From positions 1 to 22,697 of the forward strand of contig JBBQCD010000070.1 in assembly GCA_038318385.1 (NCBI GenBank): a stretch of 22,697 nucleotides of DNA, read 5' to 3'. The notes beneath the pieces are model-generated. The model did not search any database, was not told the origin of the DNA, and saw only the letters and a list, made by a program, of their open reading frames with translations. The stretch's first letter is position 1; every line of letters starts with the position of its first letter. Made by a program: the position numbers and the translations under genes. Below are positions 7,209-14,208 of this stretch, in pieces. This DNA is from Schlegelella_A sp038318385. Its GTDB lineage: Bacteria; Pseudomonadota; Gammaproteobacteria; Burkholderiales; Burkholderiaceae_C.

Positions 7209-8150
7209 ATGAACAGCACCCTGAAATCCACACCCATGCCAATCGCCATGCGCCACTCGGCCCTTGTCGTCTCGCTGACGGCAGCACTGTCGCTCGGCGT
7301 CGCGGCACACGCCCATGCGGCGACCACGGCGGCAGTGGCGGCCAAGCCGGGTGCGCCGACCGCCGCTGGGACCGCCGCTGAGGCCAAGTCCTCGCAGAAA
7401 TGCAGGAGCGACCTGCGCGTCTTCGACACCCGGATGCAAAAGGACGGCTACTGGCTTCGCGGCGCCGGTTACGGCTACGGCTACCCGATGATGGGCGGCT
7501 ACGGCTACGGCTACGGCTATTCAGGCGGCTACGACGAAAGAAGGCCCATGCCGATGGGCTCCGATCATTCATTGGCCGAGACAGGCTACTGGCGGGCACG
7601 GCCGGGCTACGAGGTCCGGACTCTTCTCGCTTCCGCGAAGATTCTTGCGGAACGCGGCCAGCAGCAGGCCTGCGAGGCGGTGCTCGGCGCGACGCGCGCT
7701 GTCTACTCCCGTTACGCAGCGGACCTTCGCAAGGGCGAGGTGCCGCGCGCCGATGCGTCTCGCTGGCGCACCGAGCAACTCGCGGCGGCCCAGCCGCTGA
7801 GCGGTGACACGTCCTACCGATCGGACCAGCTGATCGGCACCGGAGTGTTCAGCCCGCAAGGGGACGATCTGGGCAGCGTCGAGGATCTCGTGATGAGCCC
7901 GCAAACGGGCAAGATTGCCTACCTGGTGATCGGCCGGGGCGGCTTCTTCGGAATCGATGAAAAGTACGTCCCCGTGCCCTGGCAAGACTTCAAGGCGACG
8001 GCCAACACGAACCTGCTGGTGCTCGACACCACGAAGACCGTGATGGAAGGAGCGCCCAGGGTGAAGGAGGACCAGTTCTCGGCGCACGGCGACTTCGTCC
8101 AGCAGAGCCAGAAGGTCGACGAATACTGGAAGGGCCACCTTTCCAAGTAG
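7209..8150 (+). CDS. exported PRC-barrel protein with Tyr-Gly repeats
   Basis: 313 residues. Residues 1-37 form a Sec-type signal peptide with probable cleavage after AHAHA. An Ala-rich segment follows, then a Gly/Tyr repeat region (residues ~85-108, GYGYGYP...GGYGYGYGY). A helical region at ~135-195 and a PRC-barrel at ~203-275 (SDQLIGTGVFSPQGDDLGSV, IAYLVIGRGGFFGIDEKYV) complete it. It is likely periplasmic or surface-associated. AAGGAA precedes the ATG by about 6 bases. It is co-transcribed with the cytoplasmic double PRC-barrel protein. The Tyr-Gly tract resembles adhesive or low-complexity interaction regions, but no function is known. Confidence 0.9.
   Translation: MNSTLKSTPMPIAMRHSALVVSLTAALSLGVAAHAHAATTAAVAAKPGAPTAAGTAAEAKSSQKCRSDLRVFDTRMQKDGYWLRGAGYGYGYPMMGGYGYGYGYSGGYDERRPMPMGSDHSLAETGYWRARPGYEVRTLLASAKILAERGQQQACEAVLGATRAVYSRYAADLRKGEVPRADASRWRTEQLAAAQPLSGDTSYRSDQLIGTGVFSPQGDDLGSVEDLVMSPQTGKIAYLVIGRGGFFGIDEKYVPVPWQDFKATANTNLLVLDTTKTVMEGAPRVKEDQFSAHGDFVQQSQKVDEYWKGHLSK
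7467..7533 (+). repeat. GGCTAC-type hexanucleotide repeat coding for Gly-Tyr
   Basis: An imperfect run of GGCTAC/GGTTAC units, broken by one Pro-Met-Met-Gly insertion, encodes the Gly-Tyr stretch of the exported PRC-barrel protein. Such in-frame hexamer runs can change copy number by slippage without breaking the frame. Confidence 0.7.
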
Positions 8151-8272
8151 AGGGCGTTTTCACTTCGCGCGGCAAGCGGCTGAGCCCCACGCGCGGCTGA
8201 ACGCCTGCCGCCCTCTCGATCGCATCGACTCCGACGCCGGGCAGGTCCTGAAGGCGGCCAGCGTGGAGCGCT
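8151..8272. other. convergent intergenic spacer with long-range inverted repeat
   Basis: This spacer lies between the end of the PRC-barrel operon (plus) and the end of the carbohydrate locus (minus). AGAGGGCG at 8149-8156 is complementary to CGCCCTCT at 8209-8216, with a 52-base loop rich in further GC pairing. A structured bidirectional terminator is possible, but neither arm is followed by a long T-run. Confidence 0.35.
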
Positions 8273-9612
8273 TCATCGCGACGGGTTAGCGCCCACAGTC
8301 GTCGCGCTACCGGGTCCGTCGAGCCAGCCTCCGGCGAATCCCGCACGTCGCAAACCTCTTGTCACGTAAGGACAGCTGCGCATCAGTCGCCATAGCAAGC
8401 CGCTGCGATAGTTCTCGATCATCAGCACGATCGGGCCTTGATTGAGACCGAATTGCCACGGCGACACCCAGCCGAAGGGATTTTTCGACCGATCGGGATG
8501 GGTGGGATTGAACGTTGCCTTGAAGCCGCAGCGGTCCTTCGTCTTCAGGTCCACATGGTTGATGAAATAGTCGAGCGTGGGCAGGACGATCTCGGGCGCG
8601 AACGGCAGCGACGCGACCACCGCCCAGGGCGCGATGGTGCCGTCGTCCGGTCCGTCGGGCACGCCGCGCGCGAGGTAGTCGAAGAACTCGCGCTTTCGGC
8701 CGCCGATCTCGATGCTTTCAGGCCCCGGTCCGTCGCTGGCGCTGATGCCCCAGCAGCATTCGCCGTAGTCGCTGAAGCCGCGCGGGTTGTCGATCGCATA
8801 GCGCTGCTGGACCTGGGTTGCGCGCCGACTGTTCTCGAAATAGTCGGAGTCCTTGCCGCGCATGTACTCGTCGCGCAGCCCCCGCAGGTCGAACCAGAGA
8901 TGCGAGATCTGGTGCGTGAAGAGCGGCCCGGAGTACAACAGCTCGTAGCCGTCGATGCGTCGCCATCGATAGCTCGACGTCCATTCGGCGTAGCTCTCCG
9001 GCGGCAGCGGAAACGTCGGCGAGCCGAGCCCGAGCAGGTAGAGAAACATCGCCTCGTCGTAGCCCTGCCAGCGATAGGAAAGGAACCCGCTTTCGGGCAG
9101 CCAGCCCTGGCACACCGTCACGCCGCCGTTTTGCGCCCATTGCCAGTCGGCACGCCGGTAGAGCCTGTCGGCGAGCTCGCGGATCTCGCGCTCGTCGTCG
9201 CTGTCGTCGAGAAAGAACGCCGCCGCGGTCAGCATCCCGGCGAGCAGGAACGCCGTATCGACGGTGGAGAGCTCGCACTCCCAGACCCGCCGTCCGCTTC
9301 GCATGTCCAGGAAGTGGTAATAGAAGCCCTTGTAGCCGGTGGCGTTCGCTTCGGTGCCCTGCGCGCTGGCATCGAAGAAGCGCAGCGTCGCGAGGGTTCG
9401 CTGCACGGCGGCGGCGCGGCTCATGAAGCCGCGCGCCACGCCGACGGGATACGACGACAAGGCCAGCCCGACGGCGGCGATGCTCGACGGCGCGCCCGGC
9501 TGGGTCTTGTCGGCATCAGTCCGTTGCGCGGGTTCGCTTCCTTCAGGAAGTAGCCGAAGGTCTCCCGCTGCAGCTTCTCCAACTCCGCAGGGCCGATCGG
9601 CGGATCAGCCAC
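8273..9612 (-). pseudogene. GH144/glucoamylase-like family gene interrupted by a -1 frameshift
   Basis: The gene opens with GTG at 9612 (GAGGA about 9 bases upstream). The first 32 codons, ending YFLKEANPRNGL, are typical of the family N-terminus. The frame is then lost: from 9514 the neighbouring frame continues as ADKTQPGAPSSIAAVGLALS and on to the stop at 8273. The span of 1340 bases is one short of a multiple of three, so a single base is missing between 9514 and 9515. Restored, it would encode about 446 residues with Glycoamylase-domain landmarks (YHFLDMRSGRRVWECELSTVDTAFLLAG, SHLWFDLRG, CCWGISASDGPG, WGVSPWQFGLNQGP). Family members include endo-beta-1,2-glucanases. Either a real lesion or a sequencing error is possible; no homopolymer is present at the site. 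The remaining ATG at 9460 would give an N-truncated product. Confidence 0.85.
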
Positions 9613-9653
9613 GAAGGCGATCCTCGCAGCAGGTCAGGCGCAGCCGCTCCCTG

Positions 9654-11120
9654 CTATCGAGCATCTTCATGGCCCCGCCTCGCGGTCAGCTCCACCGTGA
9701 TGGCGGCGATCGCGTGCGCCGGCATCGTCACGCCCAGATGAAGCGTGTCGCCCTCGTGTTTCCAGAGCAGGGGCTCGCGCACGATCTGCGATGCGGTGCG
9801 CAATTGCTCGACTTGCCGCGGCCTGGGAAGCGTCGGGCTGCCCATCTCGACCCAGAGCTTCCTGGCATTGGCGTGATCGTCGTCGATCCGCTCAATGTAG
9901 ACGTCGCGCGGGGAAAGCAGCCCGGTCAGCTGGATGTGGATCGACTCGTTCTGGATCGGGTGCCGCGGCAACACGTGGTTCGTCAGCAGGACGGTGACGG
10001 CATTGCGGCCGCGCACCACCCAGACGTCGACGGTGTCGTGCGCGCCCGAGACGGGCAAGGCTTCGATGCCCAGCCGATGCAGCAGCTCGAAGGCACGAAA
10101 GGAGGGCTTCGGAACGCCCTGCAGCGTCAGCAGGCCGAAGCCGCCCTGGAAGGCAGTCGCCGGCATGTAGTTCTCTTCGAAGATGTCGGTGAAGGTCCAG
10201 AAGCTGTAGCCCTGGACGAGCCCTGTGGCCTCCATCATCGTCTTGACGATGACGGCCGCGGTATAGGGCTCGTCGTGCAGGTGATCGCGCGGATCGGAAG
10301 ACGAGCTCCATTCCGTGTAATAGACCGGCCTGCCGCGCGCCTCGCGGTGCGTCTCCTGCGTCCATTCGCGCAGGATGCTGCGCCGGCTGTGCGCCAACTG
10401 CGTCTCGGTGTCCTCGCCAATCGAGCCGAGGGCGTCGGTCGGGTAGTGATGCGTGCTGACGAAGTCGAGCGGCACGCTGTTCTTCTCGCAGTAGTCGACG
10501 AACTCGGCGATCCATTCGTTGTTCGCAGTCGCCGGGCCGCCGACCTGAAGCCGCGCGTCCACGTCCTTGAGCGCCAGCGCCGTGCAGCGATACAGATCGA
10601 AGTACTGGGCTCGAGTTCCGGTCCAGAACGCCGGCAGGTTCGGCTCGTTCCACACTTCGAAGAACCAGTTGCCGACCTCGTCGATGCCGTAGCGCTCGAC
10701 CCAGTGCGTCGCCAGCCTGGAAACGAGCGTGGCCCATTGAGCGTAGTCCTTCGGCGGGGTGACGTTGGCACCGTAATGGAACACGGTCTTGCTGCCGCTC
10801 GCCAGGGTGGAGGGCATGAAGCTCAGCTCCACGAAGGGCTTCATTCCGATCGAAAGCAGGAAGTCGCAGATCTGGTCGGCGTTGAAGAACGAGTAGAGCA
10901 GCTCGTTCCTCTCGCACATGAGCGTGCCCATTTCGTCGCACAGCAGCCCGTGAAAGCGGGTATGGCGAAAGCCGAGCAGCGTGCGGCACTCGCGCAGCTG
11001 CTGTTGCCAGTCCCCGCGCAGCGCCAGGGGCGCGTGGCCGCTGCCGACGGTGTGCTCCCAGAAGTGAGGCAAGGGCGCCGCCTCGTCCCACAGGGAACAC
11101 GCGAACTGGAGATGCTTCAT
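9654..11120 (-). CDS. GH39-like glycoside hydrolase (beta-xylosidase type)
   Basis: 488 residues with a (beta/alpha)8 clan-A fold. The general acid/base is Glu159 in FFEVWNEPNLPAFW, preceded by VERYG, and the nucleophile is probably Glu270 in VYYTEWSSSS. GH39 landmarks STHHYPTD and FWTFTDIFEE with GGFGLLT...KPSFRAFELL follow. The C-terminal ~100 residues are beta-rich. There is no signal peptide, so it should act on imported oligosaccharides in the cytoplasm. The ATG at 11120 was chosen because the protein there aligns with the start of the catalytic domain; the upstream open frame is Arg-rich and lacks a start signal. Ribosome binding sequence is weak (GCAGG), but the MFS gene ends 20 bases upstream, so translation may be coupled. 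Sugar specificity (xylose or another pentose/hexose) cannot be fixed. Confidence 0.9.
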   Translation of the reverse strand: MKHLQFACSLWDEAAPLPHFWEHTVGSGHAPLALRGDWQQQLRECRTLLGFRHTRFHGLLCDEMGTLMCERNELLYSFFNADQICDFLLSIGMKPFVELSFMPSTLASGSKTVFHYGANVTPPKDYAQWATLVSRLATHWVERYGIDEVGNWFFEVWNEPNLPAFWTGTRAQYFDLYRCTALALKDVDARLQVGGPATANNEWIAEFVDYCEKNSVPLDFVSTHHYPTDALGSIGEDTETQLAHSRRSILREWTQETHREARGRPVYYTEWSSSSDPRDHLHDEPYTAAVIVKTMMEATGLVQGYSFWTFTDIFEENYMPATAFQGGFGLLTLQGVPKPSFRAFELLHRLGIEALPVSGAHDTVDVWVVRGRNAVTVLLTNHVLPRHPIQNESIHIQLTGLLSPRDVYIERIDDDHANARKLWVEMGSPTLPRPRQVEQLRTASQIVREPLLWKHEGDTLHLGVTMPAHAIAAITVELTARRGHEDAR

Positions 11121-11139
11121 GCGAGCCGGGCCTGCAGCT

Positions 11140-12657
11140 TCAGAGTCGGCGCGGGGATGTCCCTGAGCGCCAGTGGGCTTCGATCTGCTCCAGGCTCTTC
11201 CCCTTGGTCTCCGGCACCAGCCGATAGAAGAAGATCCAGGCGCCGATCGCGACAGCACCGTACAGCCAAAACGTGCCGGCATGCCCCAGCACCGAGACCA
11301 GCGTCAGGAAGGTCACGGCCACGAGCAGGTTCATGGCCCAGTTGGTGACCGTGACGGCGCTCATGGCGACGCCCCGGTTCTTCAGCGGATAGATCTCGGA
11401 GATCAGCAGCCAGAAGATGGGCCCGAGCCCGAAGGCGAAGCACGCCACGTAGATGATGAGGCCGCCGATGGCGACGTCGCTCTTGAAGCTCGCCAGTTGC
11501 GGAAACTGGAAGGCCGCACCCAGGATCGTCAGCCCGACGATTTGGCCGGCCACGCCGATCAACAGCAGAGGCCGTCGGCCGACCCGGTCGAGCAGGAAAA
11601 TGGCCAGCACGTGGCAGCACCACATGACCGCGGTCAGTCCCGCTCCCGCCAGAATGGCCGGCCCGGCCGCGCTGATGCCGGCGAACTTGAAGATGGTCGG
11701 GGCGTAGTAGATGACCGTGTTGATTCCGGTGATCTGCTGGAACGTCGCCAGGCCGAGGCCGACGATCATCGGCATCCGCAGCGACGGCTGGAGGAGGCCA
11801 GCCATCCCGCTTTCGCCCTGCTGGGCCATGGCGTGCTGGATGTCCTTGATCTCCGGGTCGACGTCCGCTGTCGTCCGCGCGCGCTTCAGGATCGTTCTCG
11901 CTTCGTCGACCCTCGACTTGCTGATCAGCCAGCGCGGGCTGTCGGGCAGCCACCACATGCCGATGACCAGGCCGATGGAGGGCAACGCCGCAATTCCGAA
12001 CATCCAGCGCCATCCATGGCTCGCCGAGAAGGCGTAATCCACCAGATAGGCGACGACGATGCCGGTGGTGATGGCCAGCATGTTGACCGCCACCAGCGAG
12101 CCGCGAACCTTGGCCGGAACGAGCTCAGCGATGTACATGGGCGAGATGAACGACGCGATGCCGATGCCCACGCCGCTCGCCACCCGCGCGCCGATCAGCC
12201 AGCCGACCGTCGGTGCGAGGGCCGTGCCGACCGCGCTCAAGGTGAAGACGACGCCGGCGCCGATGATCATCCAGCGACGCCCGAAGCGGCCGGTCAAGGC
12301 GCCCCCGGCGCCGGCTCCGAAAACGGCGCCGATCAGGACGGCGCTGACGACGAGCTCCTCCATCCCCGGCGAGAGCGAAAACTCGCCCTTGACGAAGAGG
12401 ATCGCGCCGGAAATGACGCCGGTGTCGTAGCCGAAGAGCAGCCCGCCGACAGCCGCGATCGCCACCGCGACGTAGACGAACCGGTTGATGCCCGTTGCGG
12501 ACCCGGTGGCCGACGCCGCCGGTTCCGCCTCTGCGCTGGCGCGCGCGTTGGTTGCCGTATCCACTGCTTCAGTGCGAGGTTGCGTTATGGCGCGAGATTG
12601 CGGACCATTCTCATCGCTGTCGTGCGGCCTGCCTGTTCGGTAGCGCACACAGATCAT
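11140..12657 (-). CDS. sugar-porter family MFS transporter
   Basis: 505 residues if the ATG at 12657 is used; no good Shine-Dalgarno precedes it. The hydrophilic first ~55 residues make a downstream start (for example GTG at 12564) possible. From VYVAVAIAAVGGLLFGYDTG there are 12 predicted spans with sugar-porter motifs: GRFGRRW after TM2, ELVPAKVRGSLVAVN, PDSPRWLISK, QQITGINTVIYYAPTIF, DRVGRRPLLLIG and the terminal VPETKGKSLEQIE. These match XylE/GalP/AraE-type proton symporters of the inner membrane. It is the first gene of the minus-strand carbohydrate locus, so it probably imports the sugar or short oligosaccharide handled by the GH39 and GH144-like enzymes. It is divergent from the BrkB gene across a short gap of about 70 bases. 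Confidence 0.93.
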   Translation of the reverse strand: MICVRYRTGRPHDSDENGPQSRAITQPRTEAVDTATNARASAEAEPAASATGSATGINRFVYVAVAIAAVGGLLFGYDTGVISGAILFVKGEFSLSPGMEELVVSAVLIGAVFGAGAGGALTGRFGRRWMIIGAGVVFTLSAVGTALAPTVGWLIGARVASGVGIGIASFISPMYIAELVPAKVRGSLVAVNMLAITTGIVVAYLVDYAFSASHGWRWMFGIAALPSIGLVIGMWWLPDSPRWLISKSRVDEARTILKRARTTADVDPEIKDIQHAMAQQGESGMAGLLQPSLRMPMIVGLGLATFQQITGINTVIYYAPTIFKFAGISAAGPAILAGAGLTAVMWCCHVLAIFLLDRVGRRPLLLIGVAGQIVGLTILGAAFQFPQLASFKSDVAIGGLIIYVACFAFGLGPIFWLLISEIYPLKNRGVAMSAVTVTNWAMNLLVAVTFLTLVSVLGHAGTFWLYGAVAIGAWIFFYRLVPETKGKSLEQIEAHWRSGTSPRRL

Positions 12658-12730
12658 TGTTCAGGGCCATGCCAAACGCGTGCGGCGTTTTGCGCTCGCG
12701 ACCCGAGGTTTTCGAATGGAGGGACGGCCG

Positions 12731-13573
12731 ATGCACCTTGAAATGGGCTGGAAAGACCTGCTCTGGCGCACCTGGGAGCGGTTCTGGAAGGATCGCGTGC
12801 TCGACCAGTCGGCGATGCTTTCGTTCTACTTTCTCCTTTCGATCTTCCCGCTGCTGCTCTTCCTGATGACCCTGCTCGGACTGCTCATGCAGACGGGGCA
12901 TGCGTTCCAGCAGACCTTGCGCCACTACCTCGAAGCCGTCGTGCCCCAGGTAGCGGCCTCCAAGCTCATCAACACGACGCTCGGCGAAATCAACCGGGGC
13001 AGCGGCGCCCTCGAGCTCTCCACGGCCCTACTCTTCACGTGGTGGTCGGCTTCCCAGGGAATGCTGGCCGTCGTCAGAGGCATCCAGAACGCCTACGAAA
13101 CCACCGAGTCGAGGCCCTGGTGGAAGGCGTACCTGGTGGCTTCAGGCTTGACGGTGGCCTGCCTGCTGCTCTTCGCAGGCGCCTTGCTGCTCCTGATGTA
13201 CGGCGGGCAGCTGAGCGATGTCGCTGTTCACCGGTGGGGAGGCGGCGGCTTCGTCGCCTGGATCTGGCACGTTCTCGCCGGACTCTTCGTCCTCGGCTGC
13301 GTGCTGGCGGCATTCAACCTGATCTATGTCTGGGGGCCGAACGTGACGCACCGGCAATGGCGCTGGCTGATGCCCGGCACGCTCGCCGGCGTTGCGATCT
13401 GGCTGCTGGGCTCGTTCGGCCTCAAGCTCTACCTGAGCGTTTTCGACACCCTGACCCTCAGCTATGGATCGGTGGGCGCGGTCATCGTCCTGCTGATGTG
13501 GCTGTACCTGTCGGGCATCGCCGTCCTCGTGGGCGCCGAGGTGAATTCGGTCATCGAGAACGCGTCGGCCTGA
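12731..13573 (+). CDS. YihY/BrkB family inner-membrane protein
   Basis: 280 residues with about six predicted membrane spans (roughly 30-54, 93-115, 134-157, 174-200, 213-236, 245-270). BrkB/YihY landmarks are DQSAMLSFYFLLSIFPLLLF near the N-terminus, LSTALLFTWWSASQGM, and the C-terminal SYGSVGAVIVLLMWLYLSG followed by GAEVN. The family was once called ribonuclease BN in error; its molecular function is unknown, and some members are linked to serum resistance or lipid handling. The ATG at 12731 was preferred over 12680 because GGAGGG lies 8 bases upstream. No partner gene follows it directly; a pseudogene begins just after the stop. Confidence 0.93.
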   Translation: MHLEMGWKDLLWRTWERFWKDRVLDQSAMLSFYFLLSIFPLLLFLMTLLGLLMQTGHAFQQTLRHYLEAVVPQVAASKLINTTLGEINRGSGALELSTALLFTWWSASQGMLAVVRGIQNAYETTESRPWWKAYLVASGLTVACLLLFAGALLLLMYGGQLSDVAVHRWGGGGFVAWIWHVLAGLFVLGCVLAAFNLIYVWGPNVTHRQWRWLMPGTLAGVAIWLLGSFGLKLYLSVFDTLTLSYGSVGAVIVLLMWLYLSGIAVLVGAEVNSVIENASA

Positions 13574-13576
13574 TGG

Positions 13577-13772
13577 GCTGAATGCGCCGATCACCGACAC
13601 CAAGCTGACCGCGCCAGCCGACGATCCCGATCGTCACACCCAGGAAAGATGCCGCAGAAGAGACGCGAAGCGGGTCCATGCGCTGCGCGAGAACTTGAAT
13701 GCCGAGACAATCCGCATCCGCATCCGCATCCGCGACGTGCTGGCTGCGTCAGCTGTTCGATCAGTGAAGTGA
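13577..13772 (+). pseudogene. decayed, internally deleted copy of the thioredoxin-fold gene at 16081-16650
   Basis: Aligned by eye, 13577-13740 matches 16236-16395: shared ACCGAC.CCAAGCT, CAGCCGACGATCC, ATCGTCACACCCAG, CATGCGCTGCGCGAGAAC and ATCCGCGACGTGCTGGC. The copy then jumps straight to GTCAGCTGT.CGA.CAGTGAAGTGA, matching the 3' end of the intact gene. About 230 bases are therefore missing. A +1 and a -1 indel lie upstream of the deletion. It has no start codon, ribosome site or signal peptide. It also carries four copies of ATCCGC where the intact gene has two. It sits between the BrkB gene and the HPF-like gene. Confidence 0.85.
13710..13733 (+). repeat. (ATCCGC)x4 hexamer expansion inside the pseudogene
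   Basis: Four perfect tandem ATCCGC units are present; the parental gene has two at 16372-16383. This is consistent with slippage after the copy lost selection, although the change is in frame. Confidence 0.85.
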
Positions 13773-13788
13773 TCGGATGTCGTCGCTG

Positions 13789-14172
13789 TCACTCCACGGG
13801 GCTGTCACTCCAATTCCTGGGGTCCGTCCCGGACAAGGGCAGGCCAGACGTCTTTTCGCGATGGTCGTGGAGCCGCCCGAGCGTGCTGTCCAGCCTATGC
13901 GCCAGCTTCTGCGCGGCGCCATGCACCGCCTGCTCGAGCGTCGCAGCGTGGTCAGTCACTGCCACCGGCTGCCGGCCTTCGAGACGGGCCTCCAGCATGC
14001 AGCGATGGTCGTGCTGCCCGCTCTTGTCACCGTTCTCGTCGCTCAGGTGAACTTCCACCCGGGTCACATGTTCGCTGAAGCGCTCCAGCGCCTCTTCGAC
14101 CGTGGCCGTCACCTGTGCGGCCAGCGCCTCGGTGCCGTCGATGTGGACATCGGTGTTGAGTTGGATCTTCAT
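13789..14172 (-). CDS. HPF/RaiA (ribosome hibernation factor)-like protein
   Basis: 127 residues. The first ~100 match the beta-alpha-beta-beta-beta-alpha fold of ribosome hibernation proteins: MKIQLNTDVHIDG, an alpha-1 helix ending ALERFSEHVTRVEVHLSDENGDKSG, CMLEARLEGRQPVAVTDHAATLEQAVHGAAQKL. The usual Lys/Arg-rich face is less basic and many His/Asp residues are present, so it may be a divergent paralogue. A short polar tail ends in SDSPVE. AGGAG lies 7 bases before the ATG. It is the second gene of a unit with the baeRF gene (36-base gap). Long HPF has an extra C-terminal dimerisation domain that is absent here. Binding in the ribosomal decoding region is inferred from the family. Confidence 0.85.
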   Translation of the reverse strand: MKIQLNTDVHIDGTEALAAQVTATVEEALERFSEHVTRVEVHLSDENGDKSGQHDHRCMLEARLEGRQPVAVTDHAATLEQAVHGAAQKLAHRLDSTLGRLHDHREKTSGLPLSGTDPRNWSDSPVE

Positions 14173-14208
14173 GGACTTCTCCTGTGGGGTCTTGGTAGTC
14201 GCGCGGTG

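Noticed and set aside
8180..8289. Plus-strand frame ending VLKAASVERFIATG as a gene remnant
   Set aside because: Too short and without recognisable homology; it overlaps the end of the GH144-like gene on the other strand.
9605..9670. 21-codon frame starting ATGAAGATG at the end of the GH39-like gene
   Set aside because: It is out of frame with the GH144-like coding sequence and ends just after that gene's GTG start. It is more likely chance, although a leader role cannot be excluded.
9339..11348. 669-codon open frame on the plus strand
   Set aside because: It is antisense to the GH39-like gene and part of its neighbours, which have catalytic motifs; this frame shows only compositional bias.
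11173..12741. 522-codon open frame on the plus strand
   Set aside because: It is antisense to the sugar porter with its clear family motifs; Arg/Asp/Gln-rich without domains.
13710..13733. Short tandem array as a possible CRISPR
   Set aside because: Contiguous hexamers without spacers; explained by slippage of a duplicated coding motif.
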